Below, piece by piece: positions 8,434 to 16,990 of a stretch of 64,000 bases of DNA (within the stretch, counting starts at the first letter, position 1; every line of letters begins with the position of its first letter). The stretch covers positions 1-64,000 of the forward strand of contig NZ_JAHXBF010000022.1 of assembly GCF_020103695.1 (NCBI RefSeq), given 5' to 3'. Under the pieces are notes generated by a model. It did not search any database, was not told the DNA's origin, and saw only the letters and a list, made by a program, of their open reading frames with translations. The DNA comes from Hyalangium versicolor. GTDB taxonomy: Bacteria > Myxococcota > Myxococcia > Myxococcales > Myxococcaceae. The translations under genes and the position numbers were made by a program.

Positions 8434-8949
8434 TCACGCCACGTCGAGCACTTCCCACTCGTGCACCTCACCGGCGAGCGTCACCTCGATGCAGTCGCCG
8501 GTACGGCGGCCCATGAGGGCCCGGCCCACCGGCGAGGCGGGGGTGATGACGGAGAGGAAGCCATCTCCGCCGGGGCCGGTCAGCTCGGTCCCCGCGCCCA
8601 CGGGGAGCAGGAAGAAGGTGCGCTCGTCGTAGCCCGTCTCGTCCTCCGTGCGGACATCCACGATGGCACCCAGGGCGACGGGGGTGCGCCGGTTGAAGCG
8701 CGGCAGGTCCGCGTCTCGGAAGGCGGTGAGTGCACCGATCTCCTCCTGCACCCGGCGAGCCCGCGCGGCCTGCCCGGTGGCGAGGCTGCCGTACTCGATG
8801 GCGGCGCGGCCGTCTTCCTTCTTCTCGGATTCGGTCGCCAGGGAGCGAGCCGCCTCGCGCGCCTCGAGCTGAGCACGGACGGCGAGCCGGTCGCTGTGCT
8901 GGAGACGGTCGGCGAGCTGAGCCATCAGCTCTTTCTTGTCGAGTCCCAT
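8434..8949 (-). CDS. GreA/GreB-family transcript-cleavage-type factor
   Basis: A 171-residue protein with the Gre architecture: an N-terminal helical, charged region (about residues 1-75, coiled-coil-like, with an acidic EKKED tip) followed by an FKBP-like C-terminal domain with ALGAIVDVRTEDE, ERTFFLLPVGAGTEL and SPVGRALMGRRTGDCIEVTLAG. Gre factors bind the secondary channel of RNA polymerase and rescue backtracked complexes. The sequence departs from canonical GreA, so it is probably a specialised paralog; whether the tip is catalytically competent cannot be judged by eye. The start is the ATG at 8949; an upstream in-frame ATG gives a non-conserved leader. The gene stands alone. Confidence 0.82.
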   Translation of the reverse strand: MGLDKKELMAQLADRLQHSDRLAVRAQLEAREAARSLATESEKKEDGRAAIEYGSLATGQAARARRVQEEIGALTAFRDADLPRFNRRTPVALGAIVDVRTEDETGYDERTFFLLPVGAGTELTGPGGDGFLSVITPASPVGRALMGRRTGDCIEVTLAGEVHEWEVLDVA

Positions 8950-9043
8950 TCCACAGAACTGTAGCGACAGCACGGCCGGGCTCCAGTTTCTGGCGCCTGG
9001 GACGAACAGACATCCTCGCCTCAGGCGTACAGGCCCACGGCTC

Positions 9044-10264
9044 TCAAGGGCCGTCCTGCAACCCCTGCTGGATGGCGCTCTGGAGCGTCTTGCGGTTCTC
9101 CGGGAAGCCCTGAGTGGGATACGTCCGGGCGCCGCTCACGATGGGTGCGTACTGCTGGTACATGGGGTCGACGCTCGCCGGCTGCTGTTGATAGAAGGAC
9201 TGGCTGGCCTGGAGCAGGTAGCGGGGCAGCGTCCCCTGCGGCGCATCCTGGCTGAAGGCAATGATGCTGCGCACCTCGGGAGTGCTCATGAACTCCGAGA
9301 AGTCGTGGGCATCCTCCAGGCAGTCACCCGTGCAGTGGGCGTTGAGCACCAGGGTGTCCACGAAGATCACCGGGTGGGAGCCCGTTCCGAGAGGAGCCGA
9401 CATGACCTGGGGAAGAGGCAGGTTCGGGTTGGCGTGGCGGATGACCCACAACCGCTCCGTGTAGCCCATGAATCCGTTGGCCTGTCCCTTCGCGAAGGCC
9501 TCCTCGGGCAGCGAGTTGTCCGCGTAGGTGCCGTCGAGGCACGGGTTGGCGTTCTGCGCGTTGGCACAGCCGTCCACAACCTTCTTGAACTCCCCCATGG
9601 CCGGCGCGTCAAGCGGCAGCGCGAGGGACTTGGAAACCTCCTCGGCCGGATGGGTATCCGCCCAGGCATCCATGTACCAAGCGGGGAGTGTCCAGCTCCC
9701 GTCGTAGTTGGCCACCAGAGGCGTCTTCCCGGTGTCCAGGCTCGAAAGGATGTGGACGAGCGAGTCACCATCCGTGGCGGAGTGGATGCTGGGGCCCACC
9801 GAGTAGACGACGTTCGTGCACAGATAGGTGGGGGTGCCGTAGCTCTTACCTTGGATGGAGACGGCCTGCCGCGCGGTGGGGAACGCATCGCCCACCTCTG
9901 CTGGCACGGGTTGGATCCATCCCTTGGACACGAGCTCGCCGAGGAGCAAGGAGTCGATCTCGACGACCTGGGCGGCCTCGGAGCCTTCCCCGAGGAGTCG
10001 GTTGAGCGTACCGCCCTCGCTCAGGTCATACACATCGAGGTTCAGATCGAACACGATGTCGAGATCGATGTCCGAGTGGAGCTGCTCGAAGTCGTGCTCG
10101 AGTCTCTGCTTGAGACTGGCGAAGTTATCGCCCGCCGAGTCCGGGATGTATGGAAAGAGGACTGCCTTGAGCGCTCGGGGCTTTTCCTCTGGCGGGTTCG
10201 ACGATTCCGATCCGCAGGCGCTGGCCGTCAGGAGAACGGCACAGAGCACGAACGCGTGACGCAT
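9044..10264 (-). CDS. Thiaminase I-like (thiamine pyridinylase) lipoprotein
   Basis: A 406-residue secreted lipoprotein: signal MRHAFVLCAVLLTASAC with lipid Cys17. The mature part has the periplasmic-binding-protein-like fold of bacterial thiaminase I. It opens with LKAVLFPYIPD, has the nucleophile-region motif YGTPTYLCTNVVYS (Cys149) and the catalytic-glutamate-like FMGYTERLW (Glu270), and ends with LPRYLLQASQSFY. These agree with my memory of the Paenibacillus enzyme (LPQILCTNLLF and FIGYSESMM). Thiaminase I replaces the thiazole of thiamine with another nucleophile. No thiamine genes are adjacent. A simple ABC solute-binding protein is the alternative, but the Cys/Glu pair argues against it. 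Confidence 0.8.
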   Translation of the reverse strand: MRHAFVLCAVLLTASACGSESSNPPEEKPRALKAVLFPYIPDSAGDNFASLKQRLEHDFEQLHSDIDLDIVFDLNLDVYDLSEGGTLNRLLGEGSEAAQVVEIDSLLLGELVSKGWIQPVPAEVGDAFPTARQAVSIQGKSYGTPTYLCTNVVYSVGPSIHSATDGDSLVHILSSLDTGKTPLVANYDGSWTLPAWYMDAWADTHPAEEVSKSLALPLDAPAMGEFKKVVDGCANAQNANPCLDGTYADNSLPEEAFAKGQANGFMGYTERLWVIRHANPNLPLPQVMSAPLGTGSHPVIFVDTLVLNAHCTGDCLEDAHDFSEFMSTPEVRSIIAFSQDAPQGTLPRYLLQASQSFYQQQPASVDPMYQQYAPIVSGARTYPTQGFPENRKTLQSAIQQGLQDGP

Positions 10265-10357
10265 CAAAGAAATCCTTTCGTGACATGGCGCGGCAGCAAG
10301 GTACCACGCATCACACCTGGACAAGTCCGGCTCCGTGGAGCGAGGGTAGAACCACCT

Positions 10358-12115
10358 ATGCTCCGACGCTCATCCGGATATGTGTTTGGCCTTGGGTTGC
10401 TTGCGCTCCTCTTCAGCTGTGGAGCCCCCTCCGAACCCGTGCAGCAACCCCCTTCCGAGGACCTCCTCACCCACCGAGCAGGTCTGGACGACCATGGAGA
10501 CACCGAGGCCACGGCCACGCCCATCTCCGGCAGCGAGGGAGTGATCACTGGCACCTTCGAGGTGGAAGAGGACGTGGACGTCTTCGCCCTCTCCACGCTG
10601 CCCGATCACTACTACAGCTTCTCCTGCTTGCGCGTGGGCTGGACGGACTGCCCGGGCTTCGTCCAGGGCGTCTCGGGACAGTGGTTCTGGCGCTCCAATG
10701 GCGCTCCCATCTTCTTCTTCAAGGCGACAGGGACTGGGCCAATCCCCATCGTGATGTACGCGGCCGGCTCGGCCGGTACCTATACCCTCGAGGTCCAGGA
10801 CCTGGGGCTCGACGATCACGGAGACTCCGCGGCCAGCGCCACCCCCAGCACTCCGTCCTCGACGCCGATCCAGGGTGCCATCGAATCTCCCATCGATCGG
10901 GATGTCTTCTCATTCACCGCCCAGGCAGGACATGTGTACCAGTTCCTCTGTGACGCCGTTCCCAGTCAGGCCGCCTGGTACCTGGAGTTCCGAGACCCCG
11001 CAGGCACGTTGCTCGACAAGGCGTGGCTCGGCATGGATGTCACCAGCGTCACCGCCGCGGAGATCAGCAGTCCAGGCACGTACACCATCACGGTGTCCCC
11101 CGAAGTCGATGCCCTGCGCTCGGGCACATACTCGTGCCGACTGGAGGATATCGGCTCGGACGATCACGGCGACACGATCGCGGCGGCGACGCCTGTCACT
11201 CCGGCCTCGCCCGCGCTCAACGTGGCGGGACGCATGGATACGCGCCAGGACGTGGACGTGTTCTCCTTCAGCGCCCAGGCCGGCCACACGTACCGGGCGA
11301 CGCTCAAACCTGGAACGTTCGCGGGTCCAACCCGGCTGCAGTTGAAGAACGCCTCCGGCACGGTGCTGGACTCTCAGCAGACCGTCTTCCTGCAGAGGAC
11401 GGCCACCGTGAACGAGACGTGGTTCCTCGAAGTGCAGACGGACATCACCTCGACGACGCTCGGGACCTATTCCCTCGACTTCGTGGACTTTGGAGTGGAC
11501 GACCACGGCAATACGATTGCCCTGGCGACTCCCATCACTCCCGGGAGCATCACCTCGGGCTTCCACCAGAACTCCTCGGACCTGGATTTCTTCACGTTCT
11601 CGGCCACGGCGGACACGCTCTACCGGGTCGCCTGCATCACGTGCACCGTGGAGATCCGGACCGCCACCGGCACCGTGAGTCGCTTCGCGACCGGGAGCAA
11701 CCCGACCTGGTACAACTTCGAGGCGCCGGCCACCGGCCCCCTCTACATCCGCACCTCGTCGTCTGGAGGCACCTACACGGTCGAACTGCAGGAGACGGGG
11801 CACGATGACTTCGGCGACACGACCGCCACCGCGGAGCCGCTCACGCTCGGCGTCTCCAAGACGGGGAACATGGAGATCATCTTCGACAAGGATGTGTTCT
11901 CGATCCCGCTCACGGGAGGCCAGGCGTACACCCTGTCCTTGAACAACGGAAACCGCTTCATCGCCACCCTGTTCGCTCCGGATGGGACGACCGTGCCCCG
12001 GAACATCACCGGGAATTTCACCGCGCCCGCGACGGGGACGTACTTCGTCCAGGTGACCTCGAACGTGACGGCCACTCAGTTCCCCACGGGCTTCTACTTC
12101 CTGCAGATCCAGTAA
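10358..12115 (+). CDS. Repeat lipoprotein with five PPC-like domains
   Basis: A 585-residue lipoprotein: a hydrophobic signal ends at LLALLFSCGAP (lipid Cys about residue 21). The rest consists of five tandem beta-rich units of roughly 105-110 residues, each opening with a DDHGDT-type motif (LDDHGDTEATATP, LDDHGDSAASATP, SDDHGDTIAAATP, VDDHGNTIALATP, HDDFGDTTATAEP) and containing DVFSFSAQAGHTYR-like and GTYTLEVQD-like strands. This is the pattern of bacterial pre-peptidase C-terminal domains, here without a peptidase. Surface display or adhesion is plausible; no catalytic motif is seen. The ATG at 10358 begins the signal peptide, although the frame is open far upstream. It is divergent from the thiaminase-like gene. 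Confidence 0.82.
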   Translation: MLRRSSGYVFGLGLLALLFSCGAPSEPVQQPPSEDLLTHRAGLDDHGDTEATATPISGSEGVITGTFEVEEDVDVFALSTLPDHYYSFSCLRVGWTDCPGFVQGVSGQWFWRSNGAPIFFFKATGTGPIPIVMYAAGSAGTYTLEVQDLGLDDHGDSAASATPSTPSSTPIQGAIESPIDRDVFSFTAQAGHVYQFLCDAVPSQAAWYLEFRDPAGTLLDKAWLGMDVTSVTAAEISSPGTYTITVSPEVDALRSGTYSCRLEDIGSDDHGDTIAAATPVTPASPALNVAGRMDTRQDVDVFSFSAQAGHTYRATLKPGTFAGPTRLQLKNASGTVLDSQQTVFLQRTATVNETWFLEVQTDITSTTLGTYSLDFVDFGVDDHGNTIALATPITPGSITSGFHQNSSDLDFFTFSATADTLYRVACITCTVEIRTATGTVSRFATGSNPTWYNFEAPATGPLYIRTSSSGGTYTVELQETGHDDFGDTTATAEPLTLGVSKTGNMEIIFDKDVFSIPLTGGQAYTLSLNNGNRFIATLFAPDGTTVPRNITGNFTAPATGTYFVQVTSNVTATQFPTGFYFLQIQ

Positions 12116-12187
12116 GCGCGCGGCGCGCACCCACGGCGCATGGGGGGCTTCTCAAAGATCCGGGCTTGGGCTAACCCGCCTCCCACC

Positions 12188-14350
12188 ATGCGCCTCTCAC
12201 GCCTCCTGCTGTTCGCACTCCTGGCGGCCTGCGCCACACCGCCTCCTCCAACTCCCACGCCGGCCGCCCAGGCTGCGGCTCCCGCCGCCGCGGCCCCGGC
12301 CCCCACGCCCGCGCCGCCCGTGGCGAAGCGCGTCCCCCACCCCGTCACCCTCCACGGCGACACCCGCGAGGACGACTACTTCTGGCTGCGCGAGAAGGAG
12401 CGCCCCGAGGTCCGGGCCTACCTGGAGGCGGAGGCCGCCTACACCGCCCAGGCGATGAAGCCCACCGAGGCCCTGCAGCAGAAGCTCTACGACGAGATGC
12501 TCGGGCGCATCCAGCAGACGGACCTGGACGTGCCCTACCGCAAGGACGGCTTCTACTATTACACCCGCACCGAGGAGGGGAAGCAGTACCCCATCTTCTG
12601 CCGGAAGAAGGGCAGCCTGGACGCGCCGGAGGAGGTGCTGCTGGACGCCAACGCGCTCTCCGAGGGCTACAAGTTCTTCCGCGTGGGCACCTTCAAGGTC
12701 AGCGATGACAGCAACCTGCTGGCCTACGCCGTGGACACCACGGGCTACCGCCAGTTCACCCTCTACGTGAAGGACCTGCGCACCGGGAAGCTCGGCCCGG
12801 AGAAGGTCGAAAAGACGGTCGGCTCCAACGCCGCCTGGGCCGCCGACAACCGCACCTTCTTCTACGTCACCGAGGACTCCGCCAAGCGCCCCTACCGGCT
12901 GTGGCGCCACACCGTGGGGACGGACGGGAAGAACGACACGCTCGTCTACGAGGAGAAGGACGAGCACTTCACGATCCGCGTCGACCGCACGCTCTCGCGC
13001 GACTACCTCACCGTGGAGTCCCACAGCTCCACGACGACCGAGGTGCGGCTGCTGCCCGCCCGCCAGCCCACGGCGGCGCTCCAGGTGGTGGAGCCCCGGC
13101 AGCAGGACCACGAGTACAGCGTGGATCACCACGGCGACCAGCTCTACATCCTCACCAACTCGGGGGGCCGCAACTTCCGCCTCGTCACCGCGCCGGTGAA
13201 GGCGCCGAGCCGGAAGAATTGGAAGGAGCTCATCGCGCACCGCCCGCAGGTGATGCTCGAGGGCGTCACGCTCTTCAAGAACTACCTGGTCGTCTTCGAG
13301 CGGGACACCGGACTGCAGCGCATCTCCGTCACGGATCTGAAGACTCGCGCCAGCCACCTCGTCACCTTCCCGGAGAAGTCCTATACGGTCTTCCCCGACG
13401 CGAACATGGAGTTCGACACGCCGCTGCTGCGCTTCCAGTACGCGTCGCTCATCACCCCTCGGTCCGTGTTCGACTACGACATGGCCAGCCGGGAGCGGAA
13501 GCTGCTCAAGCAGGACCCGGTGCTGGGCGGCTATGACGCCTCCCGCTACGAGACGGAGCGGCTGCTGGTGCCCGCCAAGGATGGCGTGCAGGTGCCGGTG
13601 AGCCTCGTCTACCGCAAGGGACTGAAGAAGGACGGCAGCGCGCCCCTGTTCCTCAAGGGCTATGGCGCCTACGGCTTCCCCTCCTTCGTGTACTTCGACT
13701 CCGGCCAGCTGTCGCTACTGGATCGCGGCGTGACGGTGGCCATCGCGCACATCCGTGGCGGCGGAGACCTGGGCAAGCCGTGGCATGACGACGGCCGGAT
13801 GAAGCACAAGATGAACACCTTCACCGACTTCATCGCGGTGGCCGAGGGGCTCATCTCCCAGGGCTATACCTCCAAGGAGCGTCTGGCCATCAACGGCGGC
13901 AGCGCCGGCGGCCTGCTGATGGGAGCCGTCACGAACATGCGCCCGGATCTCTTCAAGGTGGTGCTGGCGCAGGTGCCCTTCGTGGACGTGATCAACACCA
14001 TGAACGACACGAGCCTGCCGCTCACCGTGGGTGAGTTCGAGGAGTGGGGCAACCCGCAGGTGAAGGACGAGTACGAGTACATCCGCCAGTACAGCCCGTA
14101 CGACAACGTCACCGCGAAGGCCTACCCGACGCTCCTGGTGAAGACGAGCCTCAACGACAGCCAGGTGGGCTACTGGGAACCGGCCAAGTGGGTGGCGAAG
14201 CTGCGCGCGGTGAAGACGGACAAGAACCCGCTGCTCTTCCAGATCAACATGAACGCCGGCCACGGCGGCTCATCCGGGCGCTACGACTACCTCCACGAGC
14301 GGGCGTTCGATTACGCCTTCCTCCTCACGCAGCTCGGCGTGGAGCAGTAG
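12188..14350 (+). CDS. Prolyl oligopeptidase (S9A family) lipoprotein
   Basis: A 720-residue serine peptidase exported as a lipoprotein (MRLSRLLLFALLAAC, lipid Cys15), followed by an Ala/Pro-rich linker. It has an N-terminal beta-propeller opening with DDYFWLREKERPEV and a C-terminal alpha/beta hydrolase. The catalytic triad is visible: Ser572 in NGGSAGGLLMG, Asp657 in KTSLNDSQVGYWE and His692 in NAGHGGSSGRYD. It should cleave short peptides after proline, in the periplasm or at the outer membrane, which suits a proteolytic predator. The ATG at 12188 is chosen because it starts the signal peptide; an upstream ATG at 12140 adds a non-signal leader. Confidence 0.95.
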   Translation: MRLSRLLLFALLAACATPPPPTPTPAAQAAAPAAAAPAPTPAPPVAKRVPHPVTLHGDTREDDYFWLREKERPEVRAYLEAEAAYTAQAMKPTEALQQKLYDEMLGRIQQTDLDVPYRKDGFYYYTRTEEGKQYPIFCRKKGSLDAPEEVLLDANALSEGYKFFRVGTFKVSDDSNLLAYAVDTTGYRQFTLYVKDLRTGKLGPEKVEKTVGSNAAWAADNRTFFYVTEDSAKRPYRLWRHTVGTDGKNDTLVYEEKDEHFTIRVDRTLSRDYLTVESHSSTTTEVRLLPARQPTAALQVVEPRQQDHEYSVDHHGDQLYILTNSGGRNFRLVTAPVKAPSRKNWKELIAHRPQVMLEGVTLFKNYLVVFERDTGLQRISVTDLKTRASHLVTFPEKSYTVFPDANMEFDTPLLRFQYASLITPRSVFDYDMASRERKLLKQDPVLGGYDASRYETERLLVPAKDGVQVPVSLVYRKGLKKDGSAPLFLKGYGAYGFPSFVYFDSGQLSLLDRGVTVAIAHIRGGGDLGKPWHDDGRMKHKMNTFTDFIAVAEGLISQGYTSKERLAINGGSAGGLLMGAVTNMRPDLFKVVLAQVPFVDVINTMNDTSLPLTVGEFEEWGNPQVKDEYEYIRQYSPYDNVTAKAYPTLLVKTSLNDSQVGYWEPAKWVAKLRAVKTDKNPLLFQINMNAGHGGSSGRYDYLHERAFDYAFLLTQLGVEQ

Positions 14351-14448
14351 CCGCTTGCCATCCGCGTCCGCTCGTCCTTCCGCAGGTGGGACGGGCGGGC
14401 CTGGAGCGGTGGGGAACTGGTTGGGGGCCCTCAGGGTTTCGGGGCCCC

Positions 14449-16248
14449 ATGAAACACATCTTCGTATCGCTTGCTCTCCTGACGCTCGGAGCCTGTGGGC
14501 CCGAGTTCGCCGATACCTCCACCGCGGAACCTCTCTCGACGGGCGAGTCCGCCCTCGTCGGCTCGGTCTCTGGCACCATCCCGAAGGGCCTGCCCGCGCG
14601 CCTGCTCGTGGGACTCTTCGAGGACACCGGCCAGACGTGGATGAAGGACAGCGCCGTGCCGTGGAACGTGCGCTACCGCTACTTCGTGAAGGGCTGGCTC
14701 AACAACTGGGGCTGGAGCCCGGCGGATGGCTCGTGGGGCCTGCAGTTCCTGCGCGAGAGTGATGCGCAGGGCTTCCTGCCCGCCGTCCAGTACTACCAGA
14801 TGAACGGCGAGGCCGGCGGCGGAGAGGAGCAGTTCCTCGCCAAGGCGCAGAACGCCAGCACCATGCGCAGCTACTTCTCCGACTTCAAGGTGCTCATGCA
14901 GCGGGCCCGCGAGTTCGGCAAGCCGGTGCTGGTGCTCGTGGAGGCGGATGGCTTCGGGCTGCTGCAGAAGCAGTCGAACAGCAATCCCAACACCTACGCG
15001 GCGGTGGCGGCTTCGGGAGTACCGGAGCTGAGCGGCATGCCGAACACCGTGGCCGGCTGGGGACTCGCCTTCCTGCAACTGCGCAAGGCGGTGGGCGCCA
15101 GCAACGTCATCCTCGGCATCCACGTGTCCGCGTGGGCGGGAGATGGGGATCTCGCGTACTTCTCCGTCACCACTCCGCTGCAGAATGAGGTGTCGAAGGT
15201 CTACACGTTCCTCAAGCCCTTCGGCCTGGGCTCCAACGTCACCGGGGCCACGTGGGATGTGCTGGTGGCGGATCCGCTGGATCGCGACTCGGAGTTCTAC
15301 CGGCGCGTGATGGGGCAGGATCGCTGGTGGGATGCGAGCGACACGGCCTCCATCAACTCCAAGAGCTTCAACCGGTACGCGGAGTGGCTGCGCCAGTGGA
15401 ACGTGACCGCGGGCAAGCGGTGGGTGCTGTGGCAGGTACCACTGGGCAACTCAAACCACCTGGACGTGGACAACACGCGCAACGCCCCTCGCGAGGGCTA
15501 CCGGGACAACCGCGCCGAGTACTTCTTCGGCTCCTCCGGCGCCAAGCACCGGGAGAAGTTCGCCAGCAGCGGAGTCATCGCCCTGCTCTTCGGCAAGGGA
15601 GAGGGCCGGCAGAGCTCGTACACGAATGACTACTACACGGACGGCCAGCTCTTCATGAAGAGCCGGGCGGGCGCCTTCCTGAAGGCGGGGGGGCTCGCGC
15701 TCCCGGCTGGCTCCTCGACGGGGGACTCGGGCGACACAACGACTCCACCGACGACTCCACCGACGACTCCACCGACGACTCCGCCCACGACTCCGCCGTC
15801 GTCAGCGGAGGTGTACAGCTTCGAGAGCGGCCTCCAGGGGTGGACGAGCTGGGGCTCCCCCGTGCGGGGTGTCTCCACCTCCACCACGAAGGCCTGGGCC
15901 GGGAGCCAGTCGCTCGCGGTATCGGTGGTGGGCGCGCCCAACGGGACGGCCAAGGTCATGATACCGGGGCCCTCCGTGCCCGCGGGCCGGACCGTCTCGT
16001 TCCACGTGTGGATTCCCTCGGGCAGCCGCATCACCGCTTTCCAGCCCTTCGTGCAGCAGGACGCGAGCGGCGGGTGGCAGTACAGCGGCGCCTGGGTGGC
16101 GACCACCTCCCTGCAGGCCGGCGCCTGGAACACCCTCACCGTCCAGGTGCCCACCAACGCGGTGTCTCCGCTCTATGAGCTCGGCCTCGAGTTCTTCACG
16201 GATGCCGCCTGGACGGGCACGTTCTACGTGGACTCCGTGAGCTGGTAA
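14449..16248 (+). CDS. Secreted glycosidase-like lipoprotein with C-terminal jelly-roll domain
   Basis: A 599-residue lipoprotein (MKHIFVSLALLTLGAC, lipid Cys16). Residues of about 45-420 look like a barrel-type carbohydrate-active domain (VRYRYFVKGWLNNWGW, VLVLVEADGFG, VILGIHVSAWAGDGD, RWVLWQVPLGNS), with acidic residues suitable for catalysis, but I cannot name a GH family. A threonine-proline linker of repeated TPPT units (about residues 430-450) leads to a C-terminal beta-sandwich of about 150 residues (FESGLQGWTSWGS to AAWTGTFYVDSVSW) typical of carbohydrate-binding modules. The modular build suggests polysaccharide degradation outside the cell. The substrate is unknown. Confidence 0.72.
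   Translation: MKHIFVSLALLTLGACGPEFADTSTAEPLSTGESALVGSVSGTIPKGLPARLLVGLFEDTGQTWMKDSAVPWNVRYRYFVKGWLNNWGWSPADGSWGLQFLRESDAQGFLPAVQYYQMNGEAGGGEEQFLAKAQNASTMRSYFSDFKVLMQRAREFGKPVLVLVEADGFGLLQKQSNSNPNTYAAVAASGVPELSGMPNTVAGWGLAFLQLRKAVGASNVILGIHVSAWAGDGDLAYFSVTTPLQNEVSKVYTFLKPFGLGSNVTGATWDVLVADPLDRDSEFYRRVMGQDRWWDASDTASINSKSFNRYAEWLRQWNVTAGKRWVLWQVPLGNSNHLDVDNTRNAPREGYRDNRAEYFFGSSGAKHREKFASSGVIALLFGKGEGRQSSYTNDYYTDGQLFMKSRAGAFLKAGGLALPAGSSTGDSGDTTTPPTTPPTTPPTTPPTTPPSSAEVYSFESGLQGWTSWGSPVRGVSTSTTKAWAGSQSLAVSVVGAPNGTAKVMIPGPSVPAGRTVSFHVWIPSGSRITAFQPFVQQDASGGWQYSGAWVATTSLQAGAWNTLTVQVPTNAVSPLYELGLEFFTDAAWTGTFYVDSVSW
15737..15799 (+). repeat. Short tandem repeat coding a Thr-Pro linker
   Basis: A run of about five 12-base units (consensus ccgacgactcca) encodes repeated Thr-Pro-Pro-Thr in the linker of the glycosidase-like lipoprotein. 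It separates the catalytic-type domain from the carbohydrate-binding-type domain. Copy number is likely to vary between strains. Confidence 0.8.
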
Positions 16249-16294
16249 TCCCGGAGGGTCCGTGGGCCCCTGCGGTCTCTGCCTGCCCGGGTCT

Positions 16295-16804
16295 TCAGAA
16301 CGGGCAGTCGGTTCCCCCGCAGGGGTTCGGCGACGGCTGGGTCGGCGGGCCGCCGAGGGCCAGATCGAGGCCGACGATCGTGCCCACCAGCCCGAGCCCC
16401 ACAGCCCCCACCAGCAGCAGCGTCCGGCCGACGCTCACCTCACGGATGCCTGCGGTCTTCACCTCGCCCAAGGGGAGCTCGACGCTCCTGCGGAACGCGT
16501 TCAGGGGCACGCCGCGCAGGGTCTGCTCATCGATCTTCAGATCGATGTACTTCTCGGCGATGACCCCCCCGTCGTTCTGGACGAGCACGAGCGGAGTATC
16601 TTCGGTGAACGCGTGTTCACGGCCTTCGACGTCCCGTAGCGTCACGCGCTCAGGAGTCGCGAGTCGTCCATCGCCCGTATGGTGTGTGACCAGGTCCGGG
16701 ACGTACCAGCCGTCGAGCCGAACCAGCTCCGCCTTCGGCACCTTGTAGGTGGTGGAACAGCCCGACACAGCGAGCAGAAGGGCCAACGACGCACGGATTC
16801 GCAT
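16295..16804 (-). CDS. Lipoprotein of unknown function with C-terminal membrane segment
   Basis: A 169-residue protein beginning with a lipoprotein signal (MRIRASLALLLAVSGC, lipid Cys16), then a beta-rich region (VTLRDVEGREHAFTEDTPLVLVQNDGG). Near the C-terminus is a hydrophobic stretch, LLLVGAVGLGLVGTIVGLDLAL, long enough to span a membrane, followed by a Pro/Cys tail. I do not recognise the family. The ATG at 16804 starts the signal and has AGGAG upstream; the frame is open 50 codons further, without signal character. It is convergent with the preceding lipoprotein gene. Confidence 0.72.
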   Translation of the reverse strand: MRIRASLALLLAVSGCSTTYKVPKAELVRLDGWYVPDLVTHHTGDGRLATPERVTLRDVEGREHAFTEDTPLVLVQNDGGVIAEKYIDLKIDEQTLRGVPLNAFRRSVELPLGEVKTAGIREVSVGRTLLLVGAVGLGLVGTIVGLDLALGGPPTQPSPNPCGGTDCPF

Positions 16805-16990
16805 AGGGCACTCCTCCATGTGTTTTGAGGCTAGCGCGGAACGCGTGGAGGCCTGAAAACTGGTTCCATTCTGGCGGGTCACTCTGACCTCCAGAGGGAG
16901 GAGCTCTGCTCTCCACTGAACGAGGGGCAGGCAGGCAGGGCAGTGGCGGGTCATGCAAACGACAGGAGCCCGGCGCTATACATACCCGGC

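Noticed and set aside
9044..10264. Plain ABC-transporter solute-binding lipoprotein
   Set aside because: No permease or ATPase gene is nearby, and the LCTN and GYTE motifs fit thiaminase I better.
8936..10357. Upstream 474-codon extension of the PPC-like repeat lipoprotein
   Set aside because: It is antisense to the thiaminase-like gene, and the lipoprotein signal beginning at 10358 marks the real start.
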